Positions 25,550 to 37,754 of a stretch of 64,000 bases of DNA are shown in pieces. A program made the translations under genes and the position numbers. Under the pieces are notes generated by a model that was given only the letters and a program-made list of their open reading frames with translations, searched no databases and was not told where the DNA came from. Each line of letters begins with the position of its first letter. Positions within the stretch are counted from its first letter, which is position 1. Source of the DNA: Carettochelys insculpta. Its lineage: Eukaryota; Chordata; Testudines; Carettochelyidae. The stretch spans positions 208,143,298-208,207,297 of the forward strand of contig NC_134138.1 in the NCBI RefSeq assembly GCF_033958435.1. The letters run 5' to 3'.

Positions 25550-27010
25550 TCCCCCTGGCGGGTGTGGACAGGGGTTGCAGATTTGCAGAAAGTTTGGTGG
25601 TGCCCAGCATGCCCAGAACCCTCTGTCCTGGCCCACTCAAACTCCACCCCCCAGCCCACTTGCCTAAGACTCTGAGGGGGAGTTTGGCTGCTGGGGCAGA
25701 GGATTAGGGGGCAGGAAGAAGTGCTGGTTCTGGGAGCCTGTGTGGGTTCAGGAGGAGTGGAGCTCTGGCAAGAGGGCTTGAGCGCAGGTGGGTGTCTGGG
25801 GTGCAGGCTCAGGGAGGGAGTCTGGGAGCAGGATAAGAGGCTTGGGGAAGAGGAAGCAGGCTGGAGAGGAATTGGGGTGCACAGGGGGGCATGAGGGAAA
25901 GGATAGGGATACCACACTTACCTGGCAGTAGCTCCTGAGGAGGGGTCTTTGAGTGCTGCAGCCCACCAACTGCCCCCATGCACATCTCCCTCCCCACCCC
26001 ATACATCCCTGGCCCTACCTGCTGCCCTTGGCATCATCACACAGCACACCATCACCATCACCACCACCACCACCACCACCACCAACAGTGCGACAAGGCT
26101 AGAGGAGCTTCTGGCTGCTTGCTCTCCACTTCAGAGGGTACTTGCACCTCTGTGGCCCAGGAAGAAGAGGGGTGGTGTCCTCATGATGTGTGATACTTCA
26201 GCTTCCCAGAGAAGCTTCCAGAGACACTGCCCCCTGGGGGCAGGGATTTACATGCTGTTAGCCACTCTAGTCCTGGTGCAGTGCTGGTGGTGACAGCAGG
26301 AGCCTCAGTGGGTATTTTAAGTCACTTGGGGATGGAAGGCAGGGCTGGGAGATGCATAAAGGCAGCACGTGGGATGGCAGGAACTCCCTATTTGCAGCAA
26401 CATGTGCTTCAGGATCCTATATGGAAGAACCACCCTGAGGACTCCATACCCCACCCCCCAACTTGCCCCAAATGCCAACCCTACAGCTCCCATTGGCTGT
26501 GAACGGCAGCCAATAGGAGATATGTGGGTAGTACCTGAGGGCAAAGGCAGCATGAAGACTCTCTTATCAATGTTCTTGCCTAGGACCTGAGTGACATCAC
26601 AGCTTCCCAGAAGTTGACTTCCATGCCTTTGTCCCAGTCCTGAGCCCCCACCTGCACTCAGACTCCTTCTTGGAACTCACCCCCTACATTCCCTCCCACA
26701 CCCCAGCTCAGACCCTCCCCTGCAGCCAAACTAACTCCTGGAAGCTGCCCCCCAGCCATCCTCTGAGCCCCCTGCAGCACCCAAACCCCTGCCAAGGTTC
26801 TACACCTCCTGCCAAATCCTTGTTCCAGTTCTAAGTCCCCTTCTGTCTACAAATTGCCTTCTAGAGCTTCCACTCCAGCTCCCTGCCTCAGTCTGGAAGC
26901 CCCCTTTTGTGCATCAGAGTCCTCATGTCTGACCCCACACCTTCTCCTGCACTCTAAACCCTGAACCAGCCCAGTTAAAGTGAGCAAGGGAGGGGGGCTG
27001 GAGTGAATCT
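25550..27010. mobile_element. GC-rich hAT-type remnant with CCTGCACCC-like repeats
   Basis: Composed of segments typical of reptile hAT MITEs. There is a G-rich half (25660-25900). A segment at about 26478-26520 has cagctcccattggctgtgaacgg and agccaataggag. A C-rich half (26630-26960) holds degenerate units of about 30-40 bases around cctgagccccc and cctgcac, ending at ccagcccagttaaagtgagc. The long minus frame (203 codons, 25917-25306) is compositional. A (CAC/ACC)n microsatellite at 26042-26083 lies inside. Confidence 0.5.
26042..26086 (+). repeat. (CAC)n microsatellite
   Basis: Run of ACC/ATC units. One frame through it gives a poly-His stretch and another a poly-Thr stretch, but the frames are not genes. 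Confidence 0.9.
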
Positions 27011-30000
27011 GAGTGGTGCCTCAGAGAACAGGTGGGGTAAGGGTGTTCAGTGTTGTTGATGAGCAAGTTAGTAACCCTGCTAATAGAGTAGGAGACTTGG
27101 TCAATAAACTGTGTGGAAAGACAGACCAGCTGGGGCTAGAGCCCCACCAGTGACTCTTAAAGTCTCAGAGCCTTGTTGGAGCAGGTAGGCCTGGTACAGG
27201 ACCTATGTTGTGTCTTTTGTTTTTTACAGCTAGTTTGGCCTGGTTTTAGTTTGGGATCTTCAAAAAAGTAAGGTAGGGAAGAAACAGCAAGGAATGCCTG
27301 ACTGCAGATCACAGTCTGTGGCAGGCCAAGAATTCAGCAGAGGGCCTAACAAACAGACCTCCTCTGCTTTACCTAGAGCTAGAACTCAGAGTAGAGAGTG
27401 AGTGTGGTTTTTTCATATTAGGTTATGTAGAGAAGGGGTATGAAGATCCTGAATTTGGACTGAACTTTCATCATGACACCGCCACCCCACCAGCATGTTG
27501 GACTCAGGCTTGTTTCCAAGGGCAAAGAGGGACAAATTTCAGGAACAAGTAACTTACCACAAGGCTAGAGCAACTGCTTGCCAAGGGCCTCAGAGGAATA
27601 GGAGAGCCAATACATCAAGCCCAGTCACAGGAAGGTACACCTGAATTTAGCAGACTTTTCCCCAGAGAGTTTACCACTGACCTCAGTAAATCCTGTATTT
27701 CACGGCAAGAACAAAAGTGACTGAAGCTACCTTTGATCTCTTTGTCCCTATGTCCTGTGTAGGAATTGAGTAACTGAGAGTCAGGTGCAATATATTTCCG
27801 TTGGAGCTCTAAATGGTAGCTTTCAGGGACCAATGTATTAACAAGGAAATGTGTACTGGATAATGAACTGACAATGTGTTCCCTAAGCTATGTCTTTCAA
27901 TTTTTAATCTTATGTTTCAGAAGGAAAAGCAGTATAAATGGGGCAGAAGATGGAAAACAATGTGCATTGACATATTCCGTTTGTCCTTTTGACATAATGG
28001 CTGGTTCTCAGACAGCAAAGGTTGGTTACTAGTGTTTTATTCTGTATGCTTTAGAAAACTTTTGTAACTAATTAATATATGTGGTGAAATCCTGACCTTT
28101 TTGAAGTCAGTGACAAAACTCGCATAATGGCTTTCACCCATAATGCTGGAATGCTAAGACATGCCATTAAACTATCTTCTGTTCAGTTTTATGTGTTTTG
28201 TTTTGCAAACTAACACTATTTAGAATATTGGCATACTGTGAATAACTTTAGTTTTGATTTCTTGTAAAAGTTTACAGCATCCTGAAGTAGAGAGAGACCA
28301 TGGTTAAGTATAATCAAGGCAGGGTCCTCTGCCTTAAGAATGTTTAAGCTACATGTGATTGAGTTAAGGACCCTTCTGTGAAGTTACAGACTAGCATGGC
28401 TACTCTACTGTTAACAATTCTTGATTTAAGGAAACCTCCTGTGGGTATAGCAGCACAAGGATAAAAAAAAAGTCCGAAACACAGCAGGCCTGGATCAGCT
28501 GACTTTGGCTGGTACAGCTTAGGCTTTGGGACTGAAAAATCATAGGTGTCCAAGTGCTGGGATTCTGCAAGCGTGGAGGATTTGTGGCTGTTTTGCTAGC
28601 TGGGTGCAGTAGCTGACTATACCCCTTTTTTCCTAGCTGTGTGACTATGCTTGGAGGCTGAGATGGCAAGGAGGGTTGGAGCAGAAGCCTCTGCAGTAAC
28701 ACTGTGTTACTAAGGCATTCCCTTCTATTCTTGGTTGCATTACTCCTTCACGCTGCTGGAACAAAACAAAGCAGCCAAAATAGACCAGAGGATATGTAAC
28801 CCGCTACATTTTTTTTCCTTCTCTTCAACCATACTTTACTTTTTCTTCCTCTTTCCAATTTGTTTTTCCTCACACCCTTTCCAAATGTGTGTCTCTTCCC
28901 CATGATTTCCTGCTGCTTTTGTTGCCACTTGGCTGAACTCTGCTATCTATGCTGGCAACTGTAAAGTGAAATTTACAAGAATCCTTGATCTCTGAAGCAC
29001 TGAGACACAGCAATTCAGAGAAGGAGATTCTTACTCATTTTCATTATAGCTGCCAGCACATACAGTGGAGTGGAATGGAGCAAAAGGGGAAATTTTTAGG
29101 GAGTAGCAGCAACAGAAATATTAGGTTTTCAATTTTATTTAATGAATTGTGATGACTAAAAAAATCATGTTCATAATCAGAACAGTCATGGTTGAATCGT
29201 GACCACTGTTATTTTCCTAGTTCCTTGACAGAAAACTACATTCTAAGCAAAGTATTTTTCTCAAAATCCTGAAGGAAAATAATTGTATGGGCACGGAGAC
29301 AAGTTATTAGTAGCTTGTCTTCTTTATTTGCTCAGTTAAGGACTGACACCCCCCACCACCCCAAAGATTAGATTATACTTGCTAACCCCTATTTGTTCAA
29401 ACCATTAAATGTGAAAATAGGCTTAAGTCTCATGCAAAGGTCTAGAGACCATTTTTTACCCCCACTGTCTGCTGTAAAATCAGGACTCTTTGGCTGATCC
29501 TCCACTGAAGCAGCTTCCAGTGAGTGTCATTCAAGTGGAACCAGAAGGAAAAGAATTAGAATAATAACCATGTGGAATCAGAGAACCTCAGGGTTCTTAA
29601 GTGTTTCACTATCTAGGATTCTAAAGAATAAAGATAAAACAGATTAGGGATGAGAGGGAGGGAAGTAATAACTTGCTTCTGTGTTCTTAATAAAATTGTG
29701 AGTTTTTCTTCAAGGCAGGAAATAAATCATTGCTTAGTATCAAGAGTGGAGAGTTGTTTTTACAGACAAGTTTAAAGCCGAACTTAAGATAATTGCAGAG
29801 GGTAATACTGGGATAAGTTAAAGACATAAACTGTTAACAACTGAATCCACTATTTTAAAAGTAATCTCTTCTACCTGCTAGTAGCAAAACTTTTATCTTC
29901 AAAGCCATTCTAATCTAATGGCCTGCAAATGTGGAAGCATTCTTTGCATCTGAGGTGGGAAAAAACATTGGGAGATGGGGCTAGATAAAATAAGCCAGTG

Positions 30001-30600
30001 CCATGTCCCTTTTCAAATTCCTGTTCCTCTCTACTGGCTTCATAAACTTTTTAACTCCATGATCAAAGCTTTGGTTTCTGATCTAAGATGGATAAAATAT
30101 AGAAGAGTGATTAGTTCTTCTACCAATGGAGGAAATAGGTGAAATAGTTTATGAATGGTGGAGGAGAAGGTTTCTACCAAAAAAAGAAAAAGTGTCTAAC
30201 TTCTCCTTCCTAAGAGCAAAACATAATTTAAAATGTTAAAGGGCCACAATCAATACTTTCATGCTGACTGAGTGCTGTGGTCCTTTTCCTTCATGCTGCT
30301 CAGGCAGTCTAAAGGGAACAGAAATTACACACAAATTCTATGCTGGGAATTCACCTAGAGAAAGGGAAATCCCCAGCAATATCAAGACAGTATAGTCAGA
30401 ACTTATACTGCCTCTGTGTAGATTCTGGTATGCTGGGGGTGTTGAAGTTGGGCAGAGGTGTATTGGGCCTGGTAAAAACAGGAGTTCAGTACATTCCAAT
30501 TATCTCCACTGGTTTATTGTGGATTGAAGACCATAGCTAGTTTGCGTAAGTTTAGGCAGCCACCAGCTGCTTTAACCAGAGGCCAGATCTAGGGCCATAC
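27010..30600. other. Intergenic, no gene seen
   Basis: No splice-flanked coding segment, no clear transposon ends and no tandem arrays were recognised. Frames are short and random-like. Confidence 0.45.
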
Positions 30601-30618
30601 AGGGAATGAGGGAATCAT

Positions 30619-30809
30619 GACAACAAGAAGTCCTGTATCACCTTTTAGACTAATAGATATTTTGGAGCATAAGCTTTAGTGGGCCAAGACCTGCTTTGTA
30701 GCCCACAAAAAGCTTATGCTCCAAAATATCTATTAGTCTATAAGGTGCCACATAACTTCTTGTTGTTTTTGAAGATACAGACTGAGTCGGATACCCCTCT
30801 GATACTTGT
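30619..30809. mobile_element. Fold-back element with near-perfect arms
   Basis: Left arm (about 30621-30695) contains caccttttagactaatagat and tattttggagcataagcttt. The right arm (30699-30767) is its inverse with agcttatgctccaaaatat and tctattagtctataaggtg, separated by a loop of a few bases. Flanks AATCATGA (30613-30620) and AATCATAA (30810-30817) match at 7 of 8 bases and look like a target duplication. The terminal ttgaagatacagactgagtc..tacccctctgatacttg belongs to a repeat that is very common in turtle-type genomes. Confidence 0.7.
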
Positions 30810-30819
30810 AATCATAATA

Positions 30820-33770
30820 GGCTGTTGACTCTTGGTTTCTTTATCCTTTGCCCTTTCATGGTCTGTCCTGGGTAACTGTGATGAGTGTATTACTGTCCTT
30901 TGCCACATGCTTCATTAGGCACAAGCAGAGCCCACAGAAGTAGAGCCCTGTACTCCCTTGTGTTTCCAGCAGTTGGCTCACGGAGTTGCTGCTGGAGCAG
31001 GGAAAGAACAGCACTTGTGTAGATCTCTCTTAAATTACATCACAGCTGTTGCTGGGCCTGCGGGATAAATGGTGGAAGTATCTGGGAAGAAACAGGGGTA
31101 CTAGAATAATTTGCATAGTAAGGTTGCTGACAGCCATTGAACCAAACTCTAAACTGGAATTCAGTTCAAGCCATTTGGTGCGGCAGCACCTCTAGTTCCA
31201 GTGCCTGCGGAAGGCATGCTTTCAACTACCTCCACAGAGAGACTGGGTGGATTCGAAACCTTCAGTTTAAAAATTTCAGCTCACGTCTCAGGAAAATACA
31301 ATTTATTTATTTTTTTTAAACTTTTTCCACACAATTGCCCACAAAGGCCATAATTTAGTGGTGTTCCTTCACCACCTGTTGCTGTTAATTTGAAGAGGTG
31401 TATTCGCAGGAGGTAACCCCAGAGATTACATGTGGACAGGGCAGTTCAGTAACTCTTCAAAGTGTTCCTTCCATCTACAGAGCTGCTCACTTGGGTTTGT
31501 TGGCACATTCCCCTCCTTCTCCTGTACTGACTGATCTGAATAAGTTCAACACCAGTAACAGACCCCAACCATCAGTAGCACCCGTGCTGTAGAAATTGAA
31601 CTCAGACCTGCTCTACTGCTTGGTCAGCTGTGATGCAGCATTCAAATGCTAGTCTGACTGCACATTTGAATGAGGGCTTACAGGAAAAGGACAGAGCATA
31701 CTTCTTATTGCCCATGACAACTTGGTTGAAAGAGGTCATAATATTTAAAGGGCTCCACGAAATTATTGGGTAGGATCGGAAGAATAAAAAACCTGGTTTT
31801 TCATACTAAAAATGTTCTGGGACCTCGTCCACATTTATATCTTTGTGGTACTTGACTGCACCTCAGAGAGAGTGAGAGAGAAAGAGAGGGAGATTGGTTA
31901 AACACTATATACAGTCTGAAGTGAGATCACATTTTAACTGCAAATCGAATCCAAGGATTTCCTAAGATATTCCTTTTTAAAATTTTGCTCATTCCTGTAA
32001 TTAAATGTAGGCCCATCTAGGTATACTTAGTGCAATAGTTTAAAGAAGCTAGTCCTAATTTTCTTCTACATATGCATCTTATCTGGCCACTTCCACCTCT
32101 GCAAAATGGCTGTAAAACACTGATGCATTTTAAATTTATATTGAAGGTAGCAGAGAATCTGACCCAATGATTTTACCTTCTCTTTTAAATGTGTTTTCAT
32201 TTTCTACTTTATGCAGAGCTTTTGGAACTGAATGCTAAGGTACTCCTTATTTCTCACTCAGATCTCATGGGGAGTAGCATCCTCTGGCTTTTAAATTTTT
32301 ATTTACAAGGTCAAAAGAGCAAAATTTCAGATTAATCAAAGTAGCAGAGATTGAAATATGTTGTCAAACTGAGTACTAATACAGTGTTTAAGACATCCAA
32401 GTATCCAACTCAATCCAAATGAAATTAAGATGCCTGATATTATAGACGAAGTGCCACTTACTGTGAAGATTTCTTTTCCTTAAAGTTCATGAAGTATCAT
32501 ATTAGTGGAAATAGCTTTCAGTAACCTTTTATTTTTGAATAAAAGTGGTATTGTGACTTAATACCCTGATGGAGTACAACTTGGAATCTAACAATTTCTA
32601 ACTTCAGTTAATATAGCTGCCATATAGTAATGCACTGTGGAGCCATGTTCTTCAGATACAGACTAATGGTATCTTTACAAATCCCATCTGGAAAAGCAGA
32701 AGACAAGTCACTCTTAGAAATGGTTACCAATTCAGATGGGTGGTGGTTATATTCTGCAATCAGTCAGCCATACTTAGTTATTCCGTTAAGACAATAGAAC
32801 ATATTTGTTTTTGGAAGAATTTAGCCAGCAGCTATGTCTGTATCTCCACCTTTGACTACACTGCTTTATTTGCCCTGAGTTTCTTAGTGCAGTGGAGACC
32901 AGCTATGTTAATCTCCCATGAGGTGAAACACCACGGAAGCTGTGAGTATCCCAGCTGCCTGCACATCTGCTTACTGAGTTCAGGAAAACCATGGACCAGA
33001 AATGGTTGACAATTTAAATATAATGGGCTGATCACTGATGGCAATTAAGAAACATTGATTAGAGCTCAGAAGTTGAGAGAGACACATGTGGACCATCCAC
33101 TTATTTTCTCCCTCCTCTCTGCACTGTGTTAGTACCCAAATCATGGTGCACATTGCTACTAGGTGCTGATCCAAAGTCCATTTAAATCAGTGGAACTAAT
33201 CCCACTCACATTAATGGGTTTTGGATCTGATCTTTATTGTCACTGTAAAATCTTTTATAGAAGCCATAAATTATTTGCCATGCATGTATTTTAATAGAAC
33301 AGGCCAGAATACACTCAGGGGAACATGTGCGTTAAATTGGTTTTTGTTTTGTTTTTTTTGAAATCATAAAAAGAGTACTGACATCAGAATTCAAGTTTTC
33401 TGTGTTTCTGCCTCAAAGCACAATTAAATTTTATAGGAGAACTAGAGAACTGCAAAAACTGTGTGGTTTCCCTTTGTAAGACTGTTGTTAATTCATAAGA
33501 GTTGGCCCCCTCAAGTATGACTTTGGGTTTAAATGTACAAATTCAAACCAAACTCAGTCAAATAATCAAATATAATCTATTTTCATATATTTTGCATGGT
33601 TGGTCACCAAGCCACATATTTGGCAAGGTTTCCTCAATGCTGGGTCAGAATCATTCTAAAAGTTCACAGATGTCCCAGCAAGCCTGTAGACAAAGGTAAA
33701 CGGAATCTTGAATTTGTATTGAAACCCTAAACCAGGTTACTTTCATGTGGTTTCAGATTGCATGGTGGAC
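30820..33770. other. Intergenic, no gene seen
   Basis: AT-rich. At 33170-33240 a short copy of the amniote repeat with the phrase atttaaatcagtggaactaatccc..attaatgggttttggatc is visible. A GA-rich run lies at 31865-31892. Nothing else is supported. Confidence 0.45.
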
Positions 33771-33789
33771 ATTGTGGAGGAAGAGTGGG

Positions 33790-33995
33790 CTTTTCCGTTA
33801 AGCATGGGAGGTGGAGATGTAAGCAAATTGTGTGATTTCAGACAAGTCACTTAATTGCTCCCTCCCTCAGTTTCTTTTTTGCAAAATGGAGATAATGCCC
33901 TGTTCCTAAGAAAAATGGTATTAATTAATTGATGTGTGTAAAGTACTATGAGAGCCTCAGATCAAGGTGCAAAGTATAATTAGTGTATTGTAATC
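33790..33995 (+). mobile_element. MIR/CORE-type SINE fragment
   Basis: Shows the characteristic order gatttcagacaagtcactta, ctccctcagtttcttttttgcaaaatggagataatgcc and gtgtaaagtactatgagagcctc of tRNA-derived SINEs with a CORE-like body. The pol III promoter part is mostly lost. Confidence 0.7.
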
Positions 33996-34676
33996 CTAGA
34001 AAATGAAAGTGAACACTACAAGAGCAAGGGTTTACTTTCATTTTCCAGAATACAGTTGCAAAGCTGAATTGTGCTACACTTTCCACTCCAGGAATAGGGG
34101 GAAATGAACACCTGAGATCTTGGGTGACAGTTGGTATTTTCAGTTGGATATACTTAGAGAAATGTCATGGGAAACCAGGAATCCTATGGAAGTGGGCTAA
34201 CCATCAAATGGGTGTGCACTTTTCACCAACCCTACTACTCCCAGGGCAGATTGGGAGAGACTGTGGCTGAGTTAAGGCTCCTCTCTTTTTGCTCCCCAAT
34301 CCCTTCCAGGATTTTGTTGTACAAAAAGGGGCTGTACAGGCTGAACCAAACTATGGGTCCTGCCTTCTCCCCCACAGACAGCCCAACGGCAGAGCCATAG
34401 CCCGGTCTCCTCACTTAATCCTTCTGCAATGTTTTGCAACCCCAGAGACATCTGGAGAGAGCAGTCTGTGAGCACTTCTGAACAGAAGCCCTGCAATTGT
34501 AGCTGACTGCTAAACAGGAGTGGAGAATAGTAAAGAGATTCCTTGCAACCCATACTCTGCATAGCTGTGTAAGGGGCAGACATAATTTGGTTCTAAAAAC
34601 TTGAGAGTCAAAGCAGAATGAGGCAGGTTATGATGATAGACACAGATTCTAGTTTATCTCTTTCATAAAATAGATG

Positions 34677-35001
34677 GACTATGTCTACACTTGCCCCCTT
34701 CTTTGAAGGGGGCATGGTAATCAGGCTGATGGGGGGGGATTACTAATGAAGTTCTGCGATGCATATGCAGCTCTTCATTAGGGAACTTCTCCTGCACGGC
34801 AATTTCAAAGTGCTGGCATGTGTGTAGCTGTGGGCACTTTGAAGTGCCTGCGGCTACACGGCATGCCAGCACTTGGAGTCGCCATGTGGGAGAAGTTGCC
34901 TAATGAAGAGCTGAATATGCATCGCAGAACTTCATTAGTAATCCCCCATCAGCCTGATTACCATGCCCCCTTCAAAGAAGGGGGCAAGTGTAGACATAGC
35001 C
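34677..35001. mobile_element. Palindromic Harbinger-type MITE (325 bases)
   Basis: Arms are almost fully complementary: gactatgtctacacttgccc at the left, gggcaagtgtagacatagcc at the right, then ctttgaagggggcatggtaatcaggctgat and its inverse. A gcatatgcag motif follows. Flanked by ATG on both sides (34674-34676 and 35002-35004). Same family as the 13.57 and 50.29 kb elements. Short frames on both strands are mirror images of the palindrome. Confidence 0.85.
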
Positions 35002-35040
35002 ATGATGTATTAGAAGTTTGACTTGGCTCTCAGTTTGAGC

Positions 35041-35063
35041 TCTTTATTTATTTATTTATTTAG
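35041..35063 (+). repeat. (TTTA)n microsatellite
   Basis: About five tandem TTTA units directly after the MITE at 34.68 kb. Confidence 0.9.
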
Positions 35064-35547
35064 TAATAAATGAGTTTTGGCATCCTGTATGAGGTTCTCT
35101 TTTTGCTCATTAACTCAAGAAAACAGATAGATTTGAGTGTTTTAAACTTTAACAAAATAAAACTAAGCAAATTAAGGAAGGTGAAGAAGAGTTTTGTTTC
35201 AGAGACAAGATGTGATGAATAATAGGAATGTCTGGGCCTTGTCCTGTTTTGACTCATCTTCCCATTGGCTTCTGGAACTTTTTTGCATTCTTTTACCACT
35301 TCTTCTTTTTTCTTCATCTTCACATTTCCCCCTTACCTTCATACCTGTTCTTTTCCCACAGCAATAACTCCTCAGCTCTTTGTTGCCTTCCTACTTTACC
35401 TGTTTTCCACTTGCCTCCTTTGCAGCTTTTCTCTCCTTTGCTAGTCACTCCCTTGGCATCTCTCTTTCTCTAGACTACTTTCCCGCCTACTAACCCAATC
35501 TCTTGGTTATTTACTGCTTGCAAGTGTGGCAAACTTAGCTAATAAGC

Positions 35548-35900
35548 AGGCCTGCCGAACGGGGGGCACAGGGGACAGGGAGAGGTAGTTGCCTCAGGGC
35601 CCACCATTTCAAAGTGGCCTGGAGCTCTGGCTGTTGCCACTGCCCAAATAGTGGCAGAAGTGGCCAGAGGTCTGGGCCTCTTTGAAATGTCCTGGCAGTG
35701 TTGTGCCACCACTCTTTGTGTGGCTCTGAGGGAATATGGAGGGCAGGGTGGGGACTCACAGGGCTGACTGCCCTAAAGTCTGCCCATTCTACCCTTGGAC
35801 CTGCCCTTTCAAGGGCAGAGAGCTGGTGTCCCTCTTACCTTGTCCCCAGGCCCATAGTTGCTGTCAGCCCCACTAATTATAAGCTCCTTGGGGCAGGGAT
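35548..35900. repeat. GC-rich interspersed repeat, probably DNA transposon derived
   Basis: Starts near gcaggcctgccgaacggggg and contains ttgcctcagggcccaccatttcaaagtggcctggagctctgg, with a partial inverse (ggcctctttgaaatgtcctgg). It then runs to cccttggacctgccctttc, whose complement loosely matches the start. The pattern is familiar from reptile genomes. The family name is not certain. Confidence 0.4.
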
Positions 35901-36784
35901 TTTTTGTTCTGTGCTTCTACAAAGACTAGCAAAATGGGGTCATGGTCCACAACTGGAGCTTCGAGGCATGACACAAATACAAATGATAAGTAGTAACAAT
36001 TACATTAGGCTAGCACTCCTCAAACTGACTAATGGACAACTTGCTGGTGATCTGTGGGGATCTGGCCAATCACATAGTGCTGATCTCAGTCTTGTTTTCA
36101 GCTGACAAATTGCATTAAAAGACAGCTGAAATATACCTAATAGTTGCCTGATAATATTTTCTACATAACTAGTTGCTAGATGTTATGAAACATGACAGAG
36201 CCAGTCCATGTAGTTGTGAATGAGACAGGATGTTCTCCATGAGTCAGTAACTGTTAACGTGTGACCCCCCATATGAAAGTGTTTGAGAACTGCAGCTTCA
36301 CACCATAGCTTCATGACTAATATCCACATTAGAAATATCACCCGTGACAATGTTCAGGGGTGAAAAAATTCAGAGTCTAGTGCTAGAAATCACCAAATGT
36401 ACCAGAAGAGCTAACAGCGTTGAAAGGTTGGATGTCTTGATTCTGTTTTCTGTGCACTGGTCAGCCTGGGCTGATCAGCAAAGAAAAAAAGAAGGAATTG
36501 TTTCTCTCTGAAGACTTTCCTTGCGCTGCTTCTGGGGCAATCCATCTATGGTCTGCTGAGGAGATTGTAATTCCACACTTCAGCTCTTACACCCCAGTTC
36601 AAGGCGGAGCTTTATCACGGATTTGTGGCACTTTTCTGAACCAGAGCTATAATGAACAGGAAGCCAGTTCATGACCTATATTCTTATAAACTGGGGAAGA
36701 AATTCCTCTTTAGCTTTGCAGTACAATAAAATAATTTCTAATAGTGGATTCACATGCAAAACAAAAGCACTCTCTCCAATAAAA

Positions 36785-36841
36785 TTCTAAATACTACTAT
36801 ACTATATGTATTCTAAATACTACTAAATACTATATGTATTC
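36785..36841 (+). repeat. Two-copy AT-rich tandem repeat, 26-28 bases
   Basis: The phrase ttctaaatactacta..ctatatgta occurs twice in tandem, the second with an extra aata. Confidence 0.85.
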
Positions 36842-37397
36842 CTAGAATCTTTAGTCCAACTGTTCAACCTAGCCCTAAATATGTATTCACCAGATGATCT
36901 ATCAAGTCTTTTTTAACAAACTTTTCTGAAGCATTCCTCCTCTTTCCTAAAAATGTATCTGTAAGTTTAGAAACAAGATATGCAAATAAATGGCCACCTG
37001 CTGATTGTAAACTGCAAAAGCTCAATAGCAGTAATCTGGTATTGCAATAAGATTTACCCACACTTGTTTCATTTGGGTTGCAGTGTTCATCTTCAAGGAA
37101 TACTTCAAAGAATGGTGCACAGGGAGAATACTTCTTTGTCCTCTGCTGGCAATTCTCACAGACTACAGCCTTGCACAGTCATGTCTCAGATCAATGATTG
37201 CATCATCTTCCCTGATGGTGGTCACTAGGAAGTATGTAAATCGCTGTGTATTCTGTGTTCTTCTTTCACAATAGGATTTAAACAGCAAAATAAGATTAAA
37301 TAGACTCAATCTTAACTGCAAGAAGAAAAACAGTCTTCTATAACATTTCACTTTAAGAAGTTAACATATCACCTGTCTATTTTAATATGGAGATGCA

Positions 37398-37588
37398 CAG
37401 TGTATAGAGCTGGAAGAGACTTCAGGTTACCAAGTCCAGTCCCCTGCCCTCTTGGCAGGACCAAGCACCATCCCTGATGGATTTTTCTTTTCATTTATTT
37501 GCCCCAGACTGCTTGGCCTCCTCAAGGATGGAATTCACAGCACTGGGTTTAGCAGGCTAATGCTCAAACCACTGAGCTATCCCTCCCC
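37398..37588 (-). mobile_element. tRNA-derived SINE with CR1-like tail
   Basis: On the minus strand it opens with a tRNA-like head: ggggagggatagctcagtgg (box A about 37570-37580) and a box B like region at about 37526-37543. It passes through a spacer and ends in a tail homologous to the CR1 3' end (tggtgcttggtcctgccaag..ggactggacttgg..cttccagctctata). A SINE borrowing the CR1 tail is mobilised by CR1 reverse transcriptase; this layout is known in turtles. Box B is decayed, so it is not a functional tRNA gene. Confidence 0.8.
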
Positions 37589-37589
37589 A

Positions 37590-37750
37590 TGTGTCTGTGC
37601 TGCAATCTGTGATGTAATTACTGCACATGTTGATGCACCTAAGCAGGCCCATATAATCAACCCATTCTAATATAGCCACCCACAGGCAGACTCAAACCTG
37701 CGACCTCTGGAGCTTAGTGCAGGAGCTGCTACAGTTTGAGCTAAAAAAAA
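37590..37750 (-). mobile_element. Second tRNA-derived SINE, adjacent
   Basis: The minus strand starts with ttagctcaaactgtagcagc (box A like, about 37726-37745) and aggtcgcaggtttgagtctg (box B like, about 37683-37703). The body is gggtggctatattagaatgg..ttacatcacagattg. It lies immediately upstream of the CR1-tailed SINE in the same orientation. Confidence 0.65.
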
Positions 37751-37754
37751 ATCT

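Noticed and set aside
25306..25917. 203-codon minus-strand frame
   Set aside because: Low-complexity Pro/Ser composition produced by the G-rich half of a hAT-type remnant.
25978..26193. Poly-histidine protein
   Set aside because: Artefact of a (CAC)n microsatellite.
34663..35021. Two similar short proteins on opposite strands
   Set aside because: They are translations of the two arms of one palindromic MITE.
37560..37750. tRNA genes
   Set aside because: Boxes A and B are decayed and the heads continue into SINE bodies; no complete cloverleaf is expected.
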